This document shows, piece by piece, positions 8,977-20,243 of a stretch of DNA of 64,000 bases. The notes beneath the pieces are model-generated. The model saw only the letters and a list, made by a program, of their open reading frames with translations. It did not search any database and was not told the origin of the DNA. The stretch spans positions 310,001 to 374,000 of the forward strand of contig JAUSBR010000010.1 in the NCBI GenBank assembly GCA_030651895.1, in the 5' to 3' direction. Position 1 is the first letter of the stretch, and each line of letters begins with the position of its first letter. The position numbers were made by a program, and so were the translations under genes. The stretch comes from Sideroxyarcus sp. (lineage in GTDB: Bacteria; Pseudomonadota; Gammaproteobacteria; Burkholderiales; Gallionellaceae).

Positions 8977-10016
8977 ACTTTTTCTCCCTTTAATGATTCG
9001 ATCTCTTTTTCCAATTGTCTGATGCGCGCGAACATGTCGTCCAGATGACGCAGGTGCGAGGCGCTCTTCAGCCATGTTTCCTTGTCGCTGAACGGATAGA
9101 TGCCGCTGTAAACGCCTTTTTCGCGGATCGATTTGCTGACCAGCGTGAAGGAAGATATCTCCACCCCGTCAGCGATGTTCAGATGTCCCAGAATGCCCGC
9201 GCTGCCGCCGATACGGCAGTACTTGCCGATGGTGGTGCTGCCCGCGATGCCCACGCATCCGGCGATTGCGGTGTGCGCGCCGATATGCACGTTGTGCGCG
9301 ACTTGGATCTGATTGTCCAGCTTGACGTCTTCCTCGATCACGGTATCGTCCAGCGCACCGCGGTCGATAGTGGTATTGGCGCCGATCTCGACATGATCTC
9401 CAATCAACACGCGGCCGATCTGCGGAATCTTCAGCCAGCGACCGTCCTCCCAGGCCATGCCGAAACCGTCGGAACCGATCACCGCCCCCGAATGCACGAT
9501 GACATGGTTGCCGATGACGCAGTCGTGATAGACGGTAACGCGCGGATACAGGCGTGTACTTTCGCCGAGCGTGGTGTTGTCGCCGATGACGCACCCTGCC
9601 ATCACCACAGTTCCCGAGCCGATGATAACGCCCTCACCGATCGTCACCTGCGGACCGATATGAGCCTGCGGCGAAATCTGCGCGCCCTTGCCGATGACGG
9701 CGGAGGGATGGATACCGGGCGCGTAATCGCGCAAGGGATTGAGGAAAGCAGAGAGCTTGGCGAAGTACGAATAGGGATTGTCGCAGACGATGCGCGGGAG
9801 AACGGTGGCATCTGCATCCGCTTTGGACAGGATCACGGCTGATGCCCGGCTGCCGTCGAGTTGCTTGCGGTATTTGGCGTTGGCAAGAAAGGCGATCTGC
9901 CCTGCTCCGGCTTTTTCCAGCGTGCCGATCTGCCGGATCAGGGTTTCGGCGTCTCCCATCACCTGCCCGCCGAAACGCGCCACGATGTCTGCCAGTCGGT
10001 AGGCTGTACGATCCAT
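8973..10016 (-). CDS. lpxD: UDP-3-O-acylglucosamine N-acyltransferase
   Basis: Third enzyme of lipid A synthesis; it adds the N-linked hydroxyacyl chain. The 347-residue protein has an N-terminal uridine-binding domain ([15 protein letters not shown] onward), then a long hexapeptide-repeat beta helix. The catalytic histidine is in [19 protein letters not shown]-terminal helix follows ([15 protein letters not shown]). The gene follows the skp gene by 18 bases and overlaps fabZ by four. Confidence 0.97.
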   Translation of the reverse strand: MDRTAYRLADIVARFGGQVMGDAETLIRQIGTLEKAGAGQIAFLANAKYRKQLDGSRASAVILSKADADATVLPRIVCDNPYSYFAKLSAFLNPLRDYAPGIHPSAVIGKGAQISPQAHIGPQVTIGEGVIIGSGTVVMAGCVIGDNTTLGESTRLYPRVTVYHDCVIGNHVIVHSGAVIGSDGFGMAWEDGRWLKIPQIGRVLIGDHVEIGANTTIDRGALDDTVIEEDVKLDNQIQVAHNVHIGAHTAIAGCVGIAGSTTIGKYCRIGGSAGILGHLNIADGVEISSFTLVSKSIREKGVYSGIYPFSDKETWLKSASHLRHLDDMFARIRQLEKEIESLKGEKV

Positions 10017-10034
10017 CAGAATGTTTCTCTCAAA

Positions 10035-10550
10035 TCACTTCTCGGATTTTTCCGAAGGCTCGTTGGAGAGATACTTCAGCACCTTGTCGGTGATATCGAC
10101 CTTGGGATTGCGGTACACCGCTTCCTGCAGGATAACATCGTATTCCTCACTCTCGGCGATGGCGCGGATCGCCTTGTCGGCATGGGCCAGCACCACGGCA
10201 AGCTCCTCGTTCTTGCGCAGGTTCAGGTCTTCGCGGAACTCGCGTTGCATGGTCTGCAGATTGAGGTTGAGGTTGGCCAGCTCGCGCTCCTTGAAGCGGC
10301 GCACCGAGTCGGACATGTTGGAGCCCTCTTTTTCCAGCGCTGCCTGCAGGTCCTTGCCCTGCTTGATCTGCTTCTTGATCTCCTGGTCGCGCGCGGCGAA
10401 TTCCTTCTCGATCTTCTTCTCGGCACGGACCGCCTGCTCGGATTCACGCAGGATACGTTCTGTATCCACGATCCCGATGCGGAAACTATCCGCGCCCGCC
10501 TGAGCGATACAGGCGGCGAACATCAGACACGCATAAATTAACGTCTTCAT
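10035..10550 (-). CDS. skp: OmpH/Skp family periplasmic chaperone
   Basis: A 171-residue secreted protein. It has a signal peptide (LIYACLMFAACIAQAGA), then the strand FRIGIVDTERIL typical of Skp/OmpH, then a long charged coiled coil from about residue 35 to 120. Skp trimers hold unfolded outer-membrane proteins in the periplasm with these helical arms. Its place directly between bamA (18 bases upstream) and lpxD is the canonical order and fits a role in supplying clients to the BAM complex. Confidence 0.94.
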   Translation of the reverse strand: MKTLIYACLMFAACIAQAGADSFRIGIVDTERILRESEQAVRAEKKIEKEFAARDQEIKKQIKQGKDLQAALEKEGSNMSDSVRRFKERELANLNLNLQTMQREFREDLNLRKNEELAVVLAHADKAIRAIAESEEYDVILQEAVYRNPKVDITDKVLKYLSNEPSEKSEK

Positions 10551-10568
10551 CCAGAGCTCCTTAACAGA

Positions 10569-12848
10569 TCAGAACATCGTACCCAGGGTGAACTGCATGT
10601 TCTGCGTCTTGTCCTGCGATTGCTGGTTCAGCGGCTTTGCCCAACTCAGGCGGATCGGTCCGGCAGGCGAGAACCAGGTCAGCCCGAAGCCGGTAGAATA
10701 GCGCATTCCGGTCGAACCCGGAACATCACCGGCTGCGCCGAATACCGTACCGCCGTCAAGGAATACGCTCAAACGCACCGATTTCTCCTTATCCATGCCC
10801 GGCATGGGGAACAGCAATTCGGCGTTGCCAACCACCTTCTGGCTACCCCCCAGCGCGTTGTTGCTGGCATCCCGGGGACCGAGCGAGTAGCTGTCGTAAC
10901 CGCGAACCGATCCGACACCGCCCGCATAGAAGTTCTTGAAGATCGGCAACGGCCTGCCACCGTAACCGTGTGCCACGCCCAGATCGCCGTTCAGCATCAG
11001 AGTCGTATTGCGGCTGAGCGGGTAGAACCACTCGTGCTGGTACGTCCATTTATAGTAACGCTGCGAGGACACGGGCAAACCGACCTCAAGATAGGAACGC
11101 TGCACCGTACCGTCGGTGGTGAAGATGGCGCTGTCGCGCGTATCGCGCGTCCAGCCTATGGTGCCCAGCACGTTGCTCGTCGTGCCCCCCCAAGTGTTCA
11201 CATAATCGATATAGCGCTGCGAACTGGCAGTGGTCAAAGTCAGTGTCGTTTTTTCGGTAGACAGGCCGTACTGGAAAGTCTCGTCGTCGGTGATCGGCAC
11301 ACCAAACCTTACGCCGAATCCAAGGGTGTCGGAATAGTACTGGCTGGTATAGGTGCTGGTCGTATTGGTCTTGCGCTTGTAAAAATCGAAACCGCGGCTG
11401 ATGCCGTCATCGGTGAAATAGGGGTTGGTGTACGACACCGAATAGACCTCGTTCACCTTGCTGGTGTTGATCTGGGTGGACAGGTAATTGCCCGTGCCGA
11501 ACAGATTGGACTGGGTCACGCCGCCACTGAAGGTCACGCCTTCGCTGCCGTAGCCAGCGCCGATCTGGAAGTTGCCGGTAGATTTCTCGGTCACATTCAG
11601 ATTGACGTCCAGCTGATCGTTGGTTCCCGGCACTTGCGAGGTGTCCAGATTCACCTGCTCGAAGAACCCAAGCCTGTCGATGCGCTGCTTGGATTTCTTG
11701 ATCTTGGAGGTGGCGAACCAGCCGCTTTCCATCTGGCGGAATTCGCGGCGGATGACTTCGTCGCGCGATTTGTCGTTGCCGGAGATATTGATGCGCCTGA
11801 TATAAGCCCGTTGCATCGGATCGACCATGAAGGTGAATGCGACCTGGTGCTTGACCTTGTCGACTTCGGGGATCGCGTTCACGTTGGCAAAGGCATATCC
11901 GTCTTCACCCAGACGCTCGCCGATCTTGCGCGTGGATTCGGTAAGCGCATCGCGCGAGAACACGTCGCCCTCCTTGATGTCGATCAGCTTGCGCGTCTCG
12001 GCATGCGAAAGCACCGCCTGCGGTCCGGCCACCTTGACGCCGGAGACGGTGTACTTCTCGCCTTCGGAGATGTTCAGGGTGATGAAGATGTCTTTCTTGT
12101 CCGGCGAGATCGATACTTGAGTCGATTCGATATTGAAATCCATGTAGCCGGAATTCATGTAGAAGGTGCGCAGGCTCTCCATGTCGGCGGAGAGCTTGGT
12201 CTTCGAATACTGGTCGTTCTTGCTGAACCAGGTGAACCAGCCCGGCGTGGTGAGCTTCATATTGTCGAACAGCTCATCCTCATCGTAGGCGTGGTTCCCG
12301 ACGATATTGATGCGCTGGATCTTGGACGGACCGCCCTCTTCCACATTGAAGCTGACTGCCACGCGGTTGCGTTCGAGTTCCTTGACCGTGGCCTTGACCA
12401 CGACGGAGTATTTGCCGCGCGCGATGTACTGGCGCTTGAGCTCGTTCTCGGATTTCTCCAGCGCGGACTTGTCGAAGATGCGGCCTTCGGCCAAACCGAC
12501 ATACTTGAGATTGTCGAGCAACTGCTGCTTGGGAAAGTCTTTCACGCCGTCGATCTCGACGCTGGCCACCGTCGGGCGTTCCTTGACGATCACGATCAGC
12601 ACGCCTTGGTCTGTCTTCAGTTCCACATCCTTGAAGAATCCGGTGGCAAACAGGGCATGCAGCGATGCAGTGGCACGCTCGTCGTCCAGCGTGTCGCCGA
12701 CCTTCACCGGCAGATAGCTGAACACCGTACCGGGCTCGGTACGCTGGATGCCTTCGACGCGGATGTCCTTGATGACGAAGGGCTCGACGGCCCAGACTGA
12801 GGTGGAGAACAACAACGGGATCAAACCCGCCAGTTTTTTCAATTTCAT
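10569..12848 (-). CDS. bamA: Outer membrane protein assembly factor BamA
   Basis: Central component of the BAM complex, which folds and inserts beta-barrel proteins into the outer membrane. The 759-residue protein has a signal peptide, five POTRA domains up to about residue 420 (the first begins FVIKDIRVEGIQRTEPGTVF) and a 16-stranded barrel. The barrel includes the conserved VRGYDSYSLGPRD loop that carries the VRGF/Y lid motif, and it ends in an aromatic-terminated strand (LGTMF). It follows rseP by 7 bases. Overexpression stress in this pathway is normally sensed through sigma E, matching the adjacent rseP. Confidence 0.98.
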   Translation of the reverse strand: MKLKKLAGLIPLLFSTSVWAVEPFVIKDIRVEGIQRTEPGTVFSYLPVKVGDTLDDERATASLHALFATGFFKDVELKTDQGVLIVIVKERPTVASVEIDGVKDFPKQQLLDNLKYVGLAEGRIFDKSALEKSENELKRQYIARGKYSVVVKATVKELERNRVAVSFNVEEGGPSKIQRINIVGNHAYDEDELFDNMKLTTPGWFTWFSKNDQYSKTKLSADMESLRTFYMNSGYMDFNIESTQVSISPDKKDIFITLNISEGEKYTVSGVKVAGPQAVLSHAETRKLIDIKEGDVFSRDALTESTRKIGERLGEDGYAFANVNAIPEVDKVKHQVAFTFMVDPMQRAYIRRINISGNDKSRDEVIRREFRQMESGWFATSKIKKSKQRIDRLGFFEQVNLDTSQVPGTNDQLDVNLNVTEKSTGNFQIGAGYGSEGVTFSGGVTQSNLFGTGNYLSTQINTSKVNEVYSVSYTNPYFTDDGISRGFDFYKRKTNTTSTYTSQYYSDTLGFGVRFGVPITDDETFQYGLSTEKTTLTLTTASSQRYIDYVNTWGGTTSNVLGTIGWTRDTRDSAIFTTDGTVQRSYLEVGLPVSSQRYYKWTYQHEWFYPLSRNTTLMLNGDLGVAHGYGGRPLPIFKNFYAGGVGSVRGYDSYSLGPRDASNNALGGSQKVVGNAELLFPMPGMDKEKSVRLSVFLDGGTVFGAAGDVPGSTGMRYSTGFGLTWFSPAGPIRLSWAKPLNQQSQDKTQNMQFTLGTMF

Positions 12849-12855
12849 TATTGTG

Positions 12856-14211
12856 TCAACCCGAGATCAGGCGATTTATATCGTTGTACAGCGCAAAAAA
12901 CATCATGGTGACCAGCAGGGCGATGCCGACTTTCTGTCCCGCTTCCCACCAGCTGTCCGAAACAGGACTTCCCTTCACCAACTCGACCGAATAATACAGC
13001 AAATGACCGCCATCCAATAAAGGGATGGGCAACAGGTTCAATACGCCCAGACTGATGCTGATCAGCGCGACGAAACCAATATAGGCCCCCAGCCCGATAT
13101 GCGCGGACTGCCCCGCATAGTCGGCGATGGTGATCGGGCCGGAGAGGTTCTTCAGCGACACCTCGCCCACCACCATCTTGCCCATCATCTTCAGACTGAA
13201 GACCGAGGTCTCCCATGTCTTGCGTACCGCTTCCGGCAAGGCATCGACCGGCGAGTAGCTCACCTCGGTCAGCATCGCTTCATAAGCCGCCTTGTCAAAA
13301 TAGGCCCCGGCGCCGATGCGCCCCACGGTCTTGCCGCCCTCGTCGAAGACCTCGGGGGTCAGACTTAGTTTCATCCGCGCGCCGGCGCGCTCGACCTCGA
13401 TATCCAGCTTCTTGCCGGGATGGCTGCGCACCACATTCACCCAGTCGTCCCACAGCGCCACTTCCCGGCCGTCGGCTAGCAGCACGCGGTCATTGACCTG
13501 CAGACCCGCGCGTTCAGCCGCACCGCCTTCCAGCAGCTTGCCGATGATGGGGTAGACCGGCGGCTGGTAAGGTTGCATACCGAGCTTCTTCAGGAAATCG
13601 CCATCCAGGTCGGCAGCCGTCAGACTACCCATCTCAAGCATCTTGGACTCCACTTCGCCTTCCGGCGTGCGCAGCTCGATCCGGGCGGACTTTTGCTGCA
13701 GCACCAGATCGATCAACACCCAGCGTATCTCCTGCCAGCTCGGCGTCGCCTGCCCGTCGATGCTGACGATGGTCTGATTGCTCTTCAGCCCCGCGCTGGC
13801 CGCCGGCGTATCCGGCATGATCTCGCCCAACACCGGCTTGAGGCCGGGCACGCCGTGGATGAACAGGACAAAATACAACGCGATCGCCAGCAACAGGTTG
13901 GCGATAGGCCCGGCGACCACGATGGCCATGCGCTGCAACACCGGCTTGCGCGTGAAAGCGCGCGGCAGATCCTGCTCCGGCACCGTATCCTCGTGTTCGT
14001 CCAGCATCTTGACGTAGCCGCCCAGCGGGATCGCCGAAAGCACCCATTCAGTTTCGCCGTTGCCGAAGCGTCTGCTGTAGAGCACCCGGCCGAAACCGAT
14101 GGAGAAACGCAGCACCTTCACATCGAAGTAGCGCGCCACGGCATAGTGTCCCAGCTCGTGGAACAGCACGAGCACGACGATGGCGACGATGAAAGCGAGC
14201 AAGGTGGTCAT
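12856..14211 (-). CDS. rseP: RIP metalloprotease RseP
   Basis: Inner-membrane site-2 protease of about 451 residues. It makes the second cut of the anti-sigma factor RseA and thereby activates sigma E; it also clears signal peptides. The HELGH zinc motif is at residues 18-22 in the first membrane helix. The second motif ([13 protein letters not shown]) is in the C-terminal part, with two PDZ domains between. The ATG at 14211 overlaps the dxr stop (ATGA) and is preferred over a GTG four codons upstream. It is followed seven bases later by bamA. Confidence 0.96.
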   Translation of the reverse strand: MTTLLAFIVAIVVLVLFHELGHYAVARYFDVKVLRFSIGFGRVLYSRRFGNGETEWVLSAIPLGGYVKMLDEHEDTVPEQDLPRAFTRKPVLQRMAIVVAGPIANLLLAIALYFVLFIHGVPGLKPVLGEIMPDTPAASAGLKSNQTIVSIDGQATPSWQEIRWVLIDLVLQQKSARIELRTPEGEVESKMLEMGSLTAADLDGDFLKKLGMQPYQPPVYPIIGKLLEGGAAERAGLQVNDRVLLADGREVALWDDWVNVVRSHPGKKLDIEVERAGARMKLSLTPEVFDEGGKTVGRIGAGAYFDKAAYEAMLTEVSYSPVDALPEAVRKTWETSVFSLKMMGKMVVGEVSLKNLSGPITIADYAGQSAHIGLGAYIGFVALISISLGVLNLLPIPLLDGGHLLYYSVELVKGSPVSDSWWEAGQKVGIALLVTMMFFALYNDINRLISG

Positions 14212-15389
14212 CGCGCGATCCACTCCTGCGCGGCGATGCGTGCCGCCGCATCCGCATCCAGCACGTCATGCAACTCGTCAACTTCCTTGCGCGCCACTTT
14301 GCCCAGCACCACTTCGATCAGACGCGGGATGTCGAGGAAGGCGATGCGCCTGTCGAGGAAAGCGGCCACGGCGACCTCGTTAGCGGCGTTCAGCAACGCC
14401 GGTGTCGTGCCGCCCGCTCGCAGGGCCTGATAGGCCAGCGACAGACAGGGGAAACGCACGAAGTCTGGAGCGACGAAATCGAGCTTGGCGATGGCGAACA
14501 GGTCGAGCGGCGCGACGCCGGCGTCGATACGGTCCGGATAGGCCAGCGCGTAGGCGATGGGTGTGCGCATATCGGGATTACCCAGCTGCGCCAGCACCGA
14601 ACCGTCCACATACTGCACCATGGAATGGATTACGCTCTGCGGATGCACCACCACCTGGATATCGTCGGCGGCGGCATTGAACAGCCAGTGCGCCTCGATC
14701 ACTTCCAGGCCCTTGTTCATCATGCTGGCGGAATCGACCGAGATCTTGCGGCCCATGCTCCAGTTCGGATGCGCGCAGGCCTGCTCCGGTGTCACGTTGT
14801 GCAGCTGTTCCAGCGGCGTGTTGCGGAACGGGCCGCCGGATGCGGTGAGCAGGATCTTGCTCACGCCGCTTTGCTTCATGTCGCCTGCATAGTTGCGCGG
14901 CAATGCCTGGAAGATGGCGTTGTGTTCGCTGTCGATGGGCAGCAGGGCCGATCCGCTGCGGTGCACCGCCTCCATGAACAGGTGTCCGGCCAGCACCAGC
15001 GTCTCCTTGTTGGCCAGCAAAATCTTCTTGCCCGCATGCGCTGCCGCCAGGGTAGGCGGCATGCCCGCCGCGCCGACGATGGCGGCCATCACGGCATCCA
15101 CCTCAGGCAGCGTCGATACGCGCTCCAGGGCCGCAGCACCGCACAAAACTTCGACTTCCAGCCCGGCAGCGGCTAAGCGCTTGCGCAAACGTTCGCTGGC
15201 TGCTTCATCGAGCAGGACTGCGAAGCGCGGCTGGAAACGCTGGCATTGTTCGAACAGCAGCTCGTCCTGCTGCTGCGCGGTGAGCGCGATGATTCGGTAT
15301 CTGTCGGGATGACGTGCGACCACGTCCAGCGTGCTCTTGCCGATGCTGCCGGTGGAACCGAGTACGGTGAGACGGGTGAGTTTGCTCAT
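14208..15389 (-). CDS. dxr: 1-deoxy-D-xylulose 5-phosphate reductoisomerase
   Basis: Converts DXP to 2-C-methylerythritol 4-phosphate with NADPH, the committed step of the MEP isoprenoid pathway. The 393-residue enzyme shows the NADPH-binding motif [15 protein letters not shown] at the N terminus, [12 protein letters not shown] near residue 125 and the substrate/metal region [32 protein letters not shown] follows. Start and stop overlap cdsA and rseP by four bases each, so translation is coupled across the three genes. Confidence 0.98.
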   Translation of the reverse strand: MSKLTRLTVLGSTGSIGKSTLDVVARHPDRYRIIALTAQQQDELLFEQCQRFQPRFAVLLDEAASERLRKRLAAAGLEVEVLCGAAALERVSTLPEVDAVMAAIVGAAGMPPTLAAAHAGKKILLANKETLVLAGHLFMEAVHRSGSALLPIDSEHNAIFQALPRNYAGDMKQSGVSKILLTASGGPFRNTPLEQLHNVTPEQACAHPNWSMGRKISVDSASMMNKGLEVIEAHWLFNAAADDIQVVVHPQSVIHSMVQYVDGSVLAQLGNPDMRTPIAYALAYPDRIDAGVAPLDLFAIAKLDFVAPDFVRFPCLSLAYQALRAGGTTPALLNAANEVAVAAFLDRRIAFLDIPRLIEVVLGKVARKEVDELHDVLDADAAARIAAQEWIAR

Positions 15390-16210
15390 TCCAGCCTTTG
15401 CAGAATGAGGGCGAGGGCCGCGAAGGGCAAGGTGGAAGTCAGCGCGTCGATGCGGTCGAGCAGGCCGCCGTGGCCGGGGAGCAGCGCCCCGCTATCCTTG
15501 ACGCCGGCCTGGCGTTTGATCAGTGACTCGAACAGATCGCCGATCACGGCCAGTCCGACCCACCACCAGCCGGCGACTATGGCCGCCGGGAACACCGGGT
15601 ATTGCTTGTAGAGTCCACTCGCCCAGCCGACGACAACGACGAATACCGACACGCCGACCAATGCGCCGATCACGCCCTCCCAGGTCTTGCCGGGACTGAT
15701 TGCCGGTGCCAGCTTGTTCTTGCCGAAGCGTTTGCCTGCAAAGTAAGCCGAGATGTCGGCCATCATCACCAGCGTCATCACGAACAGCAGCAGCCAGGGA
15801 CTGAAAGCGCGCAGATCGAGCATCGCCAATCCGGTCGGCAGCAACACCAGCCAGCCGACCACGCCCATCAGCCACGGATTCTGCGGACGCCAGCCGGAGA
15901 TCATCCAGGCCGGCACCACGAACACCCAGAACAGGGCCGCCAGCATGTACCACGCCAGATGCAGAATGGTCTGCGATTCAAATCCCAAGATGCTGTCAAA
16001 CCAGACCATCGCGGCCATCAGCGCCAGCGTCAGCATCCAGTAGCCCGTGCCCGCACGCCCGTTCAGGCCGGACAAGCGCGCCCACTCCACGCCTCCCTGC
16101 CACACCACGACCAGAACCACCGCCTGCCAGCCCAGCGTCGGCAGGCCGAACAGGGCCGCCAGAAAGAGTACGAACAGGATGCTCGCGGTGATGATTCGTT
16201 GCTTAAGCAT
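15386..16210 (-). CDS. cdsA: Phosphatidate cytidylyltransferase
   Basis: Multi-pass inner-membrane enzyme of 274 residues that makes CDP-diacylglycerol from phosphatidic acid and CTP, the entry to all phospholipids. Several hydrophobic helices span the N-terminal two thirds. The CTP-transferase signature appears at the C terminus as [18 protein letters not shown] followed by [14 protein letters not shown], with the metal-binding aspartates. It overlaps uppS by eight bases and dxr by four. Confidence 0.96.
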   Translation of the reverse strand: MLKQRIITASILFVLFLAALFGLPTLGWQAVVLVVVWQGGVEWARLSGLNGRAGTGYWMLTLALMAAMVWFDSILGFESQTILHLAWYMLAALFWVFVVPAWMISGWRPQNPWLMGVVGWLVLLPTGLAMLDLRAFSPWLLLFVMTLVMMADISAYFAGKRFGKNKLAPAISPGKTWEGVIGALVGVSVFVVVVGWASGLYKQYPVFPAAIVAGWWWVGLAVIGDLFESLIKRQAGVKDSGALLPGHGGLLDRIDALTSTLPFAALALILQRLE

Positions 16211-16970
16211 TGTTCTTGTCCCCGGTCAATTGTTCGCTGGTCCTGCCGAAACGGCGTTCGCGTTTCTGGTAGGACTGGATGGCCGCCTCCAGCGCCGCTC
16301 GGTCGAACGCGGGCCACAGGGTGTCGGTGAAATACAGTTCAGTGTAGGCCAGTTGCCACAGCAGAAAGTTGCTGATGCGCTGCTCGCCGCCGGTGCGGAT
16401 GAACAGGTCGGGTTCCGGCGCGTAGTGCATGGAAAGATAAGGTGAGAGCTCTTCTTCGCCGAACGCGGTGGCGCGCTCGGGATGCGCTTGGCTCAGCGCA
16501 TGCATGGCCTGCATGATGTCCCAGCGTCCGCCGTAATTGGCGGCGATGGTCAGCGTCAGGCTGGTGTTGTTGGCAGTGAGTCTCTCCGCCTCGTCGATGT
16601 ACTGCACTAACTGCGCATCGAAGCGGCTGCGGTCGCCGATGATCTTGAGACGGATGTTGTTCTCGTGCAGCTTGCCGACCTCGCGTTCCAGCATCTTCAT
16701 GAACAGCTGCATCAGGAAGGAGACCTCATCGGCCGGACGGCGCCAGTTCTCGCTGCTGAAGGCGAACAGCGTCAGATATTCCACGCCCATCTGGCGGCAG
16801 GCTTTGACCATCTCGCGCACCGTTTCTACACCGCGCTGGTGTCCCATCACGCGCGGCATGAAACGCTGCTTGGCCCAGCGCCCATTGCCATCCATGATGA
16901 TGGCGATGTGACGCGGGACAGCAGTGATGTCAGGGATGGAGCGGGTGGAACTGAAGAAAGGCAGCGCCAT
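16203..16970 (-). CDS. uppS: Undecaprenyl (polyprenyl) diphosphate synthase
   Basis: cis-Prenyltransferase of 255 residues that builds the C55 lipid carrier for peptidoglycan and O-antigen. The catalytic motif [16 protein letters not shown] is near residue 22 with the essential aspartate. [12 protein letters not shown] and the C-terminal [18 protein letters not shown] motif bind the substrates. It sits 14 bases after frr and overlaps cdsA. Dxr, UppS and CdsA together link isoprenoid supply to envelope lipid synthesis in this block. Confidence 0.97.
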   Translation of the reverse strand: MALPFFSSTRSIPDITAVPRHIAIIMDGNGRWAKQRFMPRVMGHQRGVETVREMVKACRQMGVEYLTLFAFSSENWRRPADEVSFLMQLFMKMLEREVGKLHENNIRLKIIGDRSRFDAQLVQYIDEAERLTANNTSLTLTIAANYGGRWDIMQAMHALSQAHPERATAFGEEELSPYLSMHYAPEPDLFIRTGGEQRISNFLLWQLAYTELYFTDTLWPAFDRAALEAAIQSYQKRERRFGRTSEQLTGDKNNA

Positions 16971-16984
16971 TTTGGATGGCTCGC

Positions 16985-17542
16985 TTATACAGCCATCAGG
17001 TCGGTTTCTTTGGACTGCAGGGCTTTATCGATCTCGGCGACGAAGCGATCGGTGAGTTTCTGCACTTCGTCCTGCGCGCGGCGCTCATCGTCCTCGCCGA
17101 CTTCCTTGTCCTTGAGCAACTTCTTCAGTTGCTCGTTGGCATCGCGGCGGATGTTGCGCACGGCGATCTTGGCATCTTCGCCTTCGCCCTTGACCACCTT
17201 GATCAGGTCGCGGCGGCGTTCTTCGGTCAGCATGGGCATCGGCACGCGGATCAGATCGCCGTTGGTGGCCGGATTCAGGCCAAGGTCGGAATCGCGGATC
17301 GCTTTTTCGATCGGACCGATCATGTTCTTTTCATACGGCTGCACACCGATGGTGCGCGCATCCGTCAGCGTGACGTTCGCCACCTGGTTGATGGCGGTCG
17401 GGCTACCGTAGTAGTCAACCATCACGTGATCCAGAATGCCGGTGTGGGCACGTCCGGTACGGATCTTTCCCAAGTCTGCTTTAAGCGCATCCAGCGACTT
17501 GAGCATCTTTTGTTCTACGTTCTTTTTGATGTCAGCGATCAT
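16985..17542 (-). CDS. frr: Ribosome recycling factor
   Basis: A 185-residue two-domain tRNA-mimic that splits post-termination ribosomes together with EF-G. The internal [22 protein letters not shown] segment (seen here around residues 91-112) and the C-terminal helical region [20 protein letters not shown] are family hallmarks. The usual length is preserved. It lies 15 bases downstream of pyrH, the common frr-pyrH neighbourhood. Confidence 0.98.
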   Translation of the reverse strand: MIADIKKNVEQKMLKSLDALKADLGKIRTGRAHTGILDHVMVDYYGSPTAINQVANVTLTDARTIGVQPYEKNMIGPIEKAIRDSDLGLNPATNGDLIRVPMPMLTEERRRDLIKVVKGEGEDAKIAVRNIRRDANEQLKKLLKDKEVGEDDERRAQDEVQKLTDRFVAEIDKALQSKETDLMAV

Positions 17543-17557
17543 TATCGTTCTCCGAAA

Positions 17558-18277
17558 TCAGTCACAATGAACCAACGTTCCTTCATCCTGCCCCATCACC
17601 ACCCGCTTCAATGCACCTTCCTTGAAGATGCTGAACACGATGATGGGCAACTTCTGGTCGCGGCACAGCGTCAACGCCGTGGCGTCCATCACTTTCAGAT
17701 CCTTGTTGATAGCCTCATCGAAGCTCACCTTCTGGTAACGCGTGGCTTTCGGGTCCTTCTTAGGATCGGCGGTATACACGCCGTCCACCTTGGTCGCCTT
17801 GATGACGACTTCGGCATCCATCTCTACGCCGCGCAGTGCAGCGGCAGTGTCGGTAGTGAAGAACGGGCTGCCGATGCCGGCCGCGAAGACCACCACTTTG
17901 CCGTCTTCCAGATAACGCAAAGCCTTGCCGCGGATGAACGGCTCGGCGACCTGCTCCAGACTCAGGGCGGACTGCACACGGCAATCCAGCCCGGCACGGA
18001 TCATCGCGTCCTGCAGCGCCATCGAATTCATCACCGTGGCCAGCATGCCCATGTAGTCGGCGGTGGCACGGTCCATCCCCGCCGCCGCCGGAGCGACGCC
18101 GCGGAAGATGTTGCCGCCGCCGATCACGATCGCCACTTCCACACCCAGCTCGACCACTTCCTTGATCTCGCCCACGATGCGTTCGATGACGCCACGGTTG
18201 ATGCCGTAGCTGTCATCGCCCATCAGGGCTTCGCCGGAGAGTTTGAGCAGGATGCGTTTGTAGGCGGGAGCGGTCAT
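17558..18277 (-). CDS. pyrH: Uridylate kinase
   Basis: Hexameric UMP kinase of 239 residues from the amino-acid-kinase fold; it makes UDP and is allosterically controlled by GTP and UTP. The N-terminal [20 protein letters not shown] and the glycine-rich [13 protein letters not shown] are clear, as is [18 protein letters not shown]. The C terminus ends TLVHCD. It follows tsf by 13 bases and precedes frr by 15. Confidence 0.98.
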   Translation of the reverse strand: MTAPAYKRILLKLSGEALMGDDSYGINRGVIERIVGEIKEVVELGVEVAIVIGGGNIFRGVAPAAAGMDRATADYMGMLATVMNSMALQDAMIRAGLDCRVQSALSLEQVAEPFIRGKALRYLEDGKVVVFAAGIGSPFFTTDTAAALRGVEMDAEVVIKATKVDGVYTADPKKDPKATRYQKVSFDEAINKDLKVMDATALTLCRDQKLPIIVFSIFKEGALKRVVMGQDEGTLVHCD

Positions 18278-18290
18278 GGATGGTTTCCTC

Positions 18291-19193
18291 TTAGCCTTTC
18301 TTGGCGGCAGCGACGGTAGCCGCGACTTCAGCAGCGTAGTCTTCCACTTTCTTCTCGATGCCTTCGCCGACGATGAACATCTGGAAAGCGGTCACCGAAG
18401 CGCCCTTGCTCTTCAGCAATTGCTCGATGGTCTGCTTGCCGTCTTCGGCCTTGACGAACACCTGGCCCAGCAGCGTGACTTCCTTGAGGAACTTCTGCAC
18501 GGTACCTTCGGCGATCTTTTCCAGCATCGCTTCCGGCTTGCCGGATTCCTTGGCTTTCTCGATGGCGATACGGCGCTCGGTTGCGATGTCTTCCGGATTC
18601 ACGCCGGAGGCATCGACCGACTTCGGCTTGGAAGCCGCGATGTGCATCGCGATGTCTTTACCCATGGCTTCGTCGCCGCCGGTGAAGTTCACCATCACGC
18701 CGATCTTGTTGCCGTGCAGATAGGTGGACAGCTTGCCGGTGGTGGTCGTGTAGCGCTCGAAACGGCGCACCGTCAGGTTCTCGCCCAGCTTCATCACCAG
18801 TGCCTTGCGGGTCTCCTCGACCGTGCCGGAACCGTTGGCGATAGGCAAAGCCATCAATGCATCGACATCGGCCGGATTGTTCTTCGCTACCGTCTCGGCC
18901 ACGTTCTTGGCGAACGCCATGAAGTCGTCGTTCTTGGCCACAAAGTCAGTCTCGCAGTTCACTTCCGCCACGGCGCCGATCTTGCCATCCGCCGCGAGGT
19001 AGGAACCGATCACGCCTTCAGCCGTCACGCGCGATGCTGCCTTGCTGGCCTTGGCACCGCTCTTGATACGCATCAGTTCTTCGGCTGCCTTGAAGTCGCC
19101 GTTGGTCTCTACCAGCGCCTTTTTGCATTCCATCATGCCGAGGCCGGTGGCCTCGCGCAGTTCTTTCACCATACTTGCGGTGATCTCTGCCAT
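18291..19193 (-). CDS. tsf: Elongation factor Ts
   Basis: Guanine nucleotide exchange factor for EF-Tu, 300 residues. The N-terminal UBA-like domain carries [18 protein letters not shown], and the core shows the [13 protein letters not shown] signature that contacts EF-Tu. Length fits the proteobacterial form. A strong hairpin plus U-tract in the 66-base gap after rpsB may reduce read-through into tsf, although the two are normally cotranscribed. Confidence 0.98.
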   Translation of the reverse strand: MAEITASMVKELREATGLGMMECKKALVETNGDFKAAEELMRIKSGAKASKAASRVTAEGVIGSYLAADGKIGAVAEVNCETDFVAKNDDFMAFAKNVAETVAKNNPADVDALMALPIANGSGTVEETRKALVMKLGENLTVRRFERYTTTTGKLSTYLHGNKIGVMVNFTGGDEAMGKDIAMHIAASKPKSVDASGVNPEDIATERRIAIEKAKESGKPEAMLEKIAEGTVQKFLKEVTLLGQVFVKAEDGKQTIEQLLKSKGASVTAFQMFIVGEGIEKKVEDYAAEVAATVAAAKKG

Positions 19194-19218
19194 GTCACAC
19201 TCCTATTTATTTCAGCTA

Positions 19219-19241
19219 TAAAAAAGGGGGCTTGCGCCCCC
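19219..19241 (-). terminator. Intrinsic terminator/attenuator between rpsB and tsf
   Basis: On the minus strand the gap after rpsB holds GGGGGC-GCAA-GCCCCC followed by six Ts: a six-base-pair GC stem, a tetraloop and a U-tract. It is a textbook Rho-independent terminator. Its place inside the rpsB-tsf unit suggests partial termination, which would set the S2 to EF-Ts and downstream ratio. Confidence 0.85.
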
Positions 19242-19259
19242 TCGTTGCGGGAAGGCTGC

Positions 19260-19982
19260 TTACGCTGCCTTTTCCGCGACTTGTTCAGTCAAGTCGTTCA
19301 GTGCCTGCTCGCGACCTTCGAGGATCGCATCGGCCACGCCGCGTGCATACAGGCGAATCGCCTGGCTGGAGTCGTCGTTACCGGGGATCACGAAGTCCAC
19401 GCCCAGCGGGCTGTGGTTGGTATCGACCACGCCGATGACCGGAATGCCCAGCTTCTGCGCTTCGGTGACGGTGCCCTTCTGGTAGCCGACGTCGATCACG
19501 AAGATGGCGGAAGGCAGGCCCTGCATGTCCTTGATGCCGCCCAGGCTGCGTTCCAGCTTCTCCAGCTCGCGACGCAGTACCAGACCTTCTTTCTTGGAGA
19601 CCTTTTCGATGCTGCCGTCTTCGATCATCGCTTCCAGTTCTTTCAGGCGCTTGATGGACAGTTGCACGGTCTTGAAATTGGTCAGCATGCCGCCCAACCA
19701 GCGATGGTCAACGAAAGGAGAACCGGCGCGGATCGCTTCTTCGCGGATGATCTCGCGCGCTTGACGCTTGGTTGCCACGAACAGGACATTGCCCTTCTTC
19801 GCCGCGATCTTGCGTACTTCCTTCAGCGCGTCGTTGAACATCACGACGGTCTTTTCCAGGTTGACGATATGAATCTTGTTGCGATGACCGAAGATATACG
19901 GGGCCATCTTGGGATTCCAGAAACGGGTCTGGTGACCGAAATGGACACCCGCCTCCAGCATTTGACGCATGGTTACTTGCAT
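19260..19982 (-). CDS. rpsB: 30S ribosomal protein S2
   Basis: Small-subunit ribosomal protein of 240 residues. It begins [20 protein letters not shown], the conserved S2 start, and continues with [18 protein letters not shown]. The segments [12 protein letters not shown] and the two signature regions of S2 are intact. It heads the long minus-strand block. A sigma70 promoter lies about 130 bases upstream of the start codon, leaving a leader of about 120 bases that could hold an autoregulatory site. Confidence 0.98.
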   Translation of the reverse strand: MQVTMRQMLEAGVHFGHQTRFWNPKMAPYIFGHRNKIHIVNLEKTVVMFNDALKEVRKIAAKKGNVLFVATKRQAREIIREEAIRAGSPFVDHRWLGGMLTNFKTVQLSIKRLKELEAMIEDGSIEKVSKKEGLVLRRELEKLERSLGGIKDMQGLPSAIFVIDVGYQKGTVTEAQKLGIPVIGVVDTNHSPLGVDFVIPGNDDSSQAIRLYARGVADAILEGREQALNDLTEQVAEKAA

Positions 19983-20110
19983 TTATTGCTCCAATCGTTA
20001 AGGGTTAAGTTCTTCCACCCGTCAGCCTGATCCCCTTTTAAGGGACACCCCAACATGAACGAGTGTGTGAATTACTGATTATTCGGCGGTTGCCGGATAA
20101 ACAGGGCGCG

Positions 20111-20139
20111 CATTGTAACCGAAGCGGCGCGCCAACTCA
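20111..20139 (-). promoter_or_regulatory. sigma70 promoter of rpsB
   Basis: Reading the minus strand, TTGAGT (20134-20139) and TACAAT (20111-20116) are separated by exactly 17 bases. That is one or two mismatches from each consensus hexamer. Transcription would begin near 20104 and give a leader of about 120 bases before rpsB. The leader contains a small hairpin around 20035-20052. A leader-located S2 autoregulatory element is known in enterobacteria; its presence here is only inferred. Confidence 0.72.
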
Positions 20140-20243
20140 ACGGCAGGATTGGGAAAAAGCGCTCAAACCGTCCAAATACCCGGAAACGGCCGGCATCTGC
20201 CGTCCCGCTTGCCGCCGCCCCTTCCTGCCTGCACAATCGGCCC

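Noticed and set aside
10620-12800. A 726-codon open frame on the plus strand across bamA
   Set aside because: It is antisense to bamA, shows no signal, domain or coding bias, and starts without a ribosome binding site.
18276-20030. A 584-codon open frame antisense to tsf and rpsB
   Set aside because: It overlaps two conserved genes and a terminator, which real genes would not.
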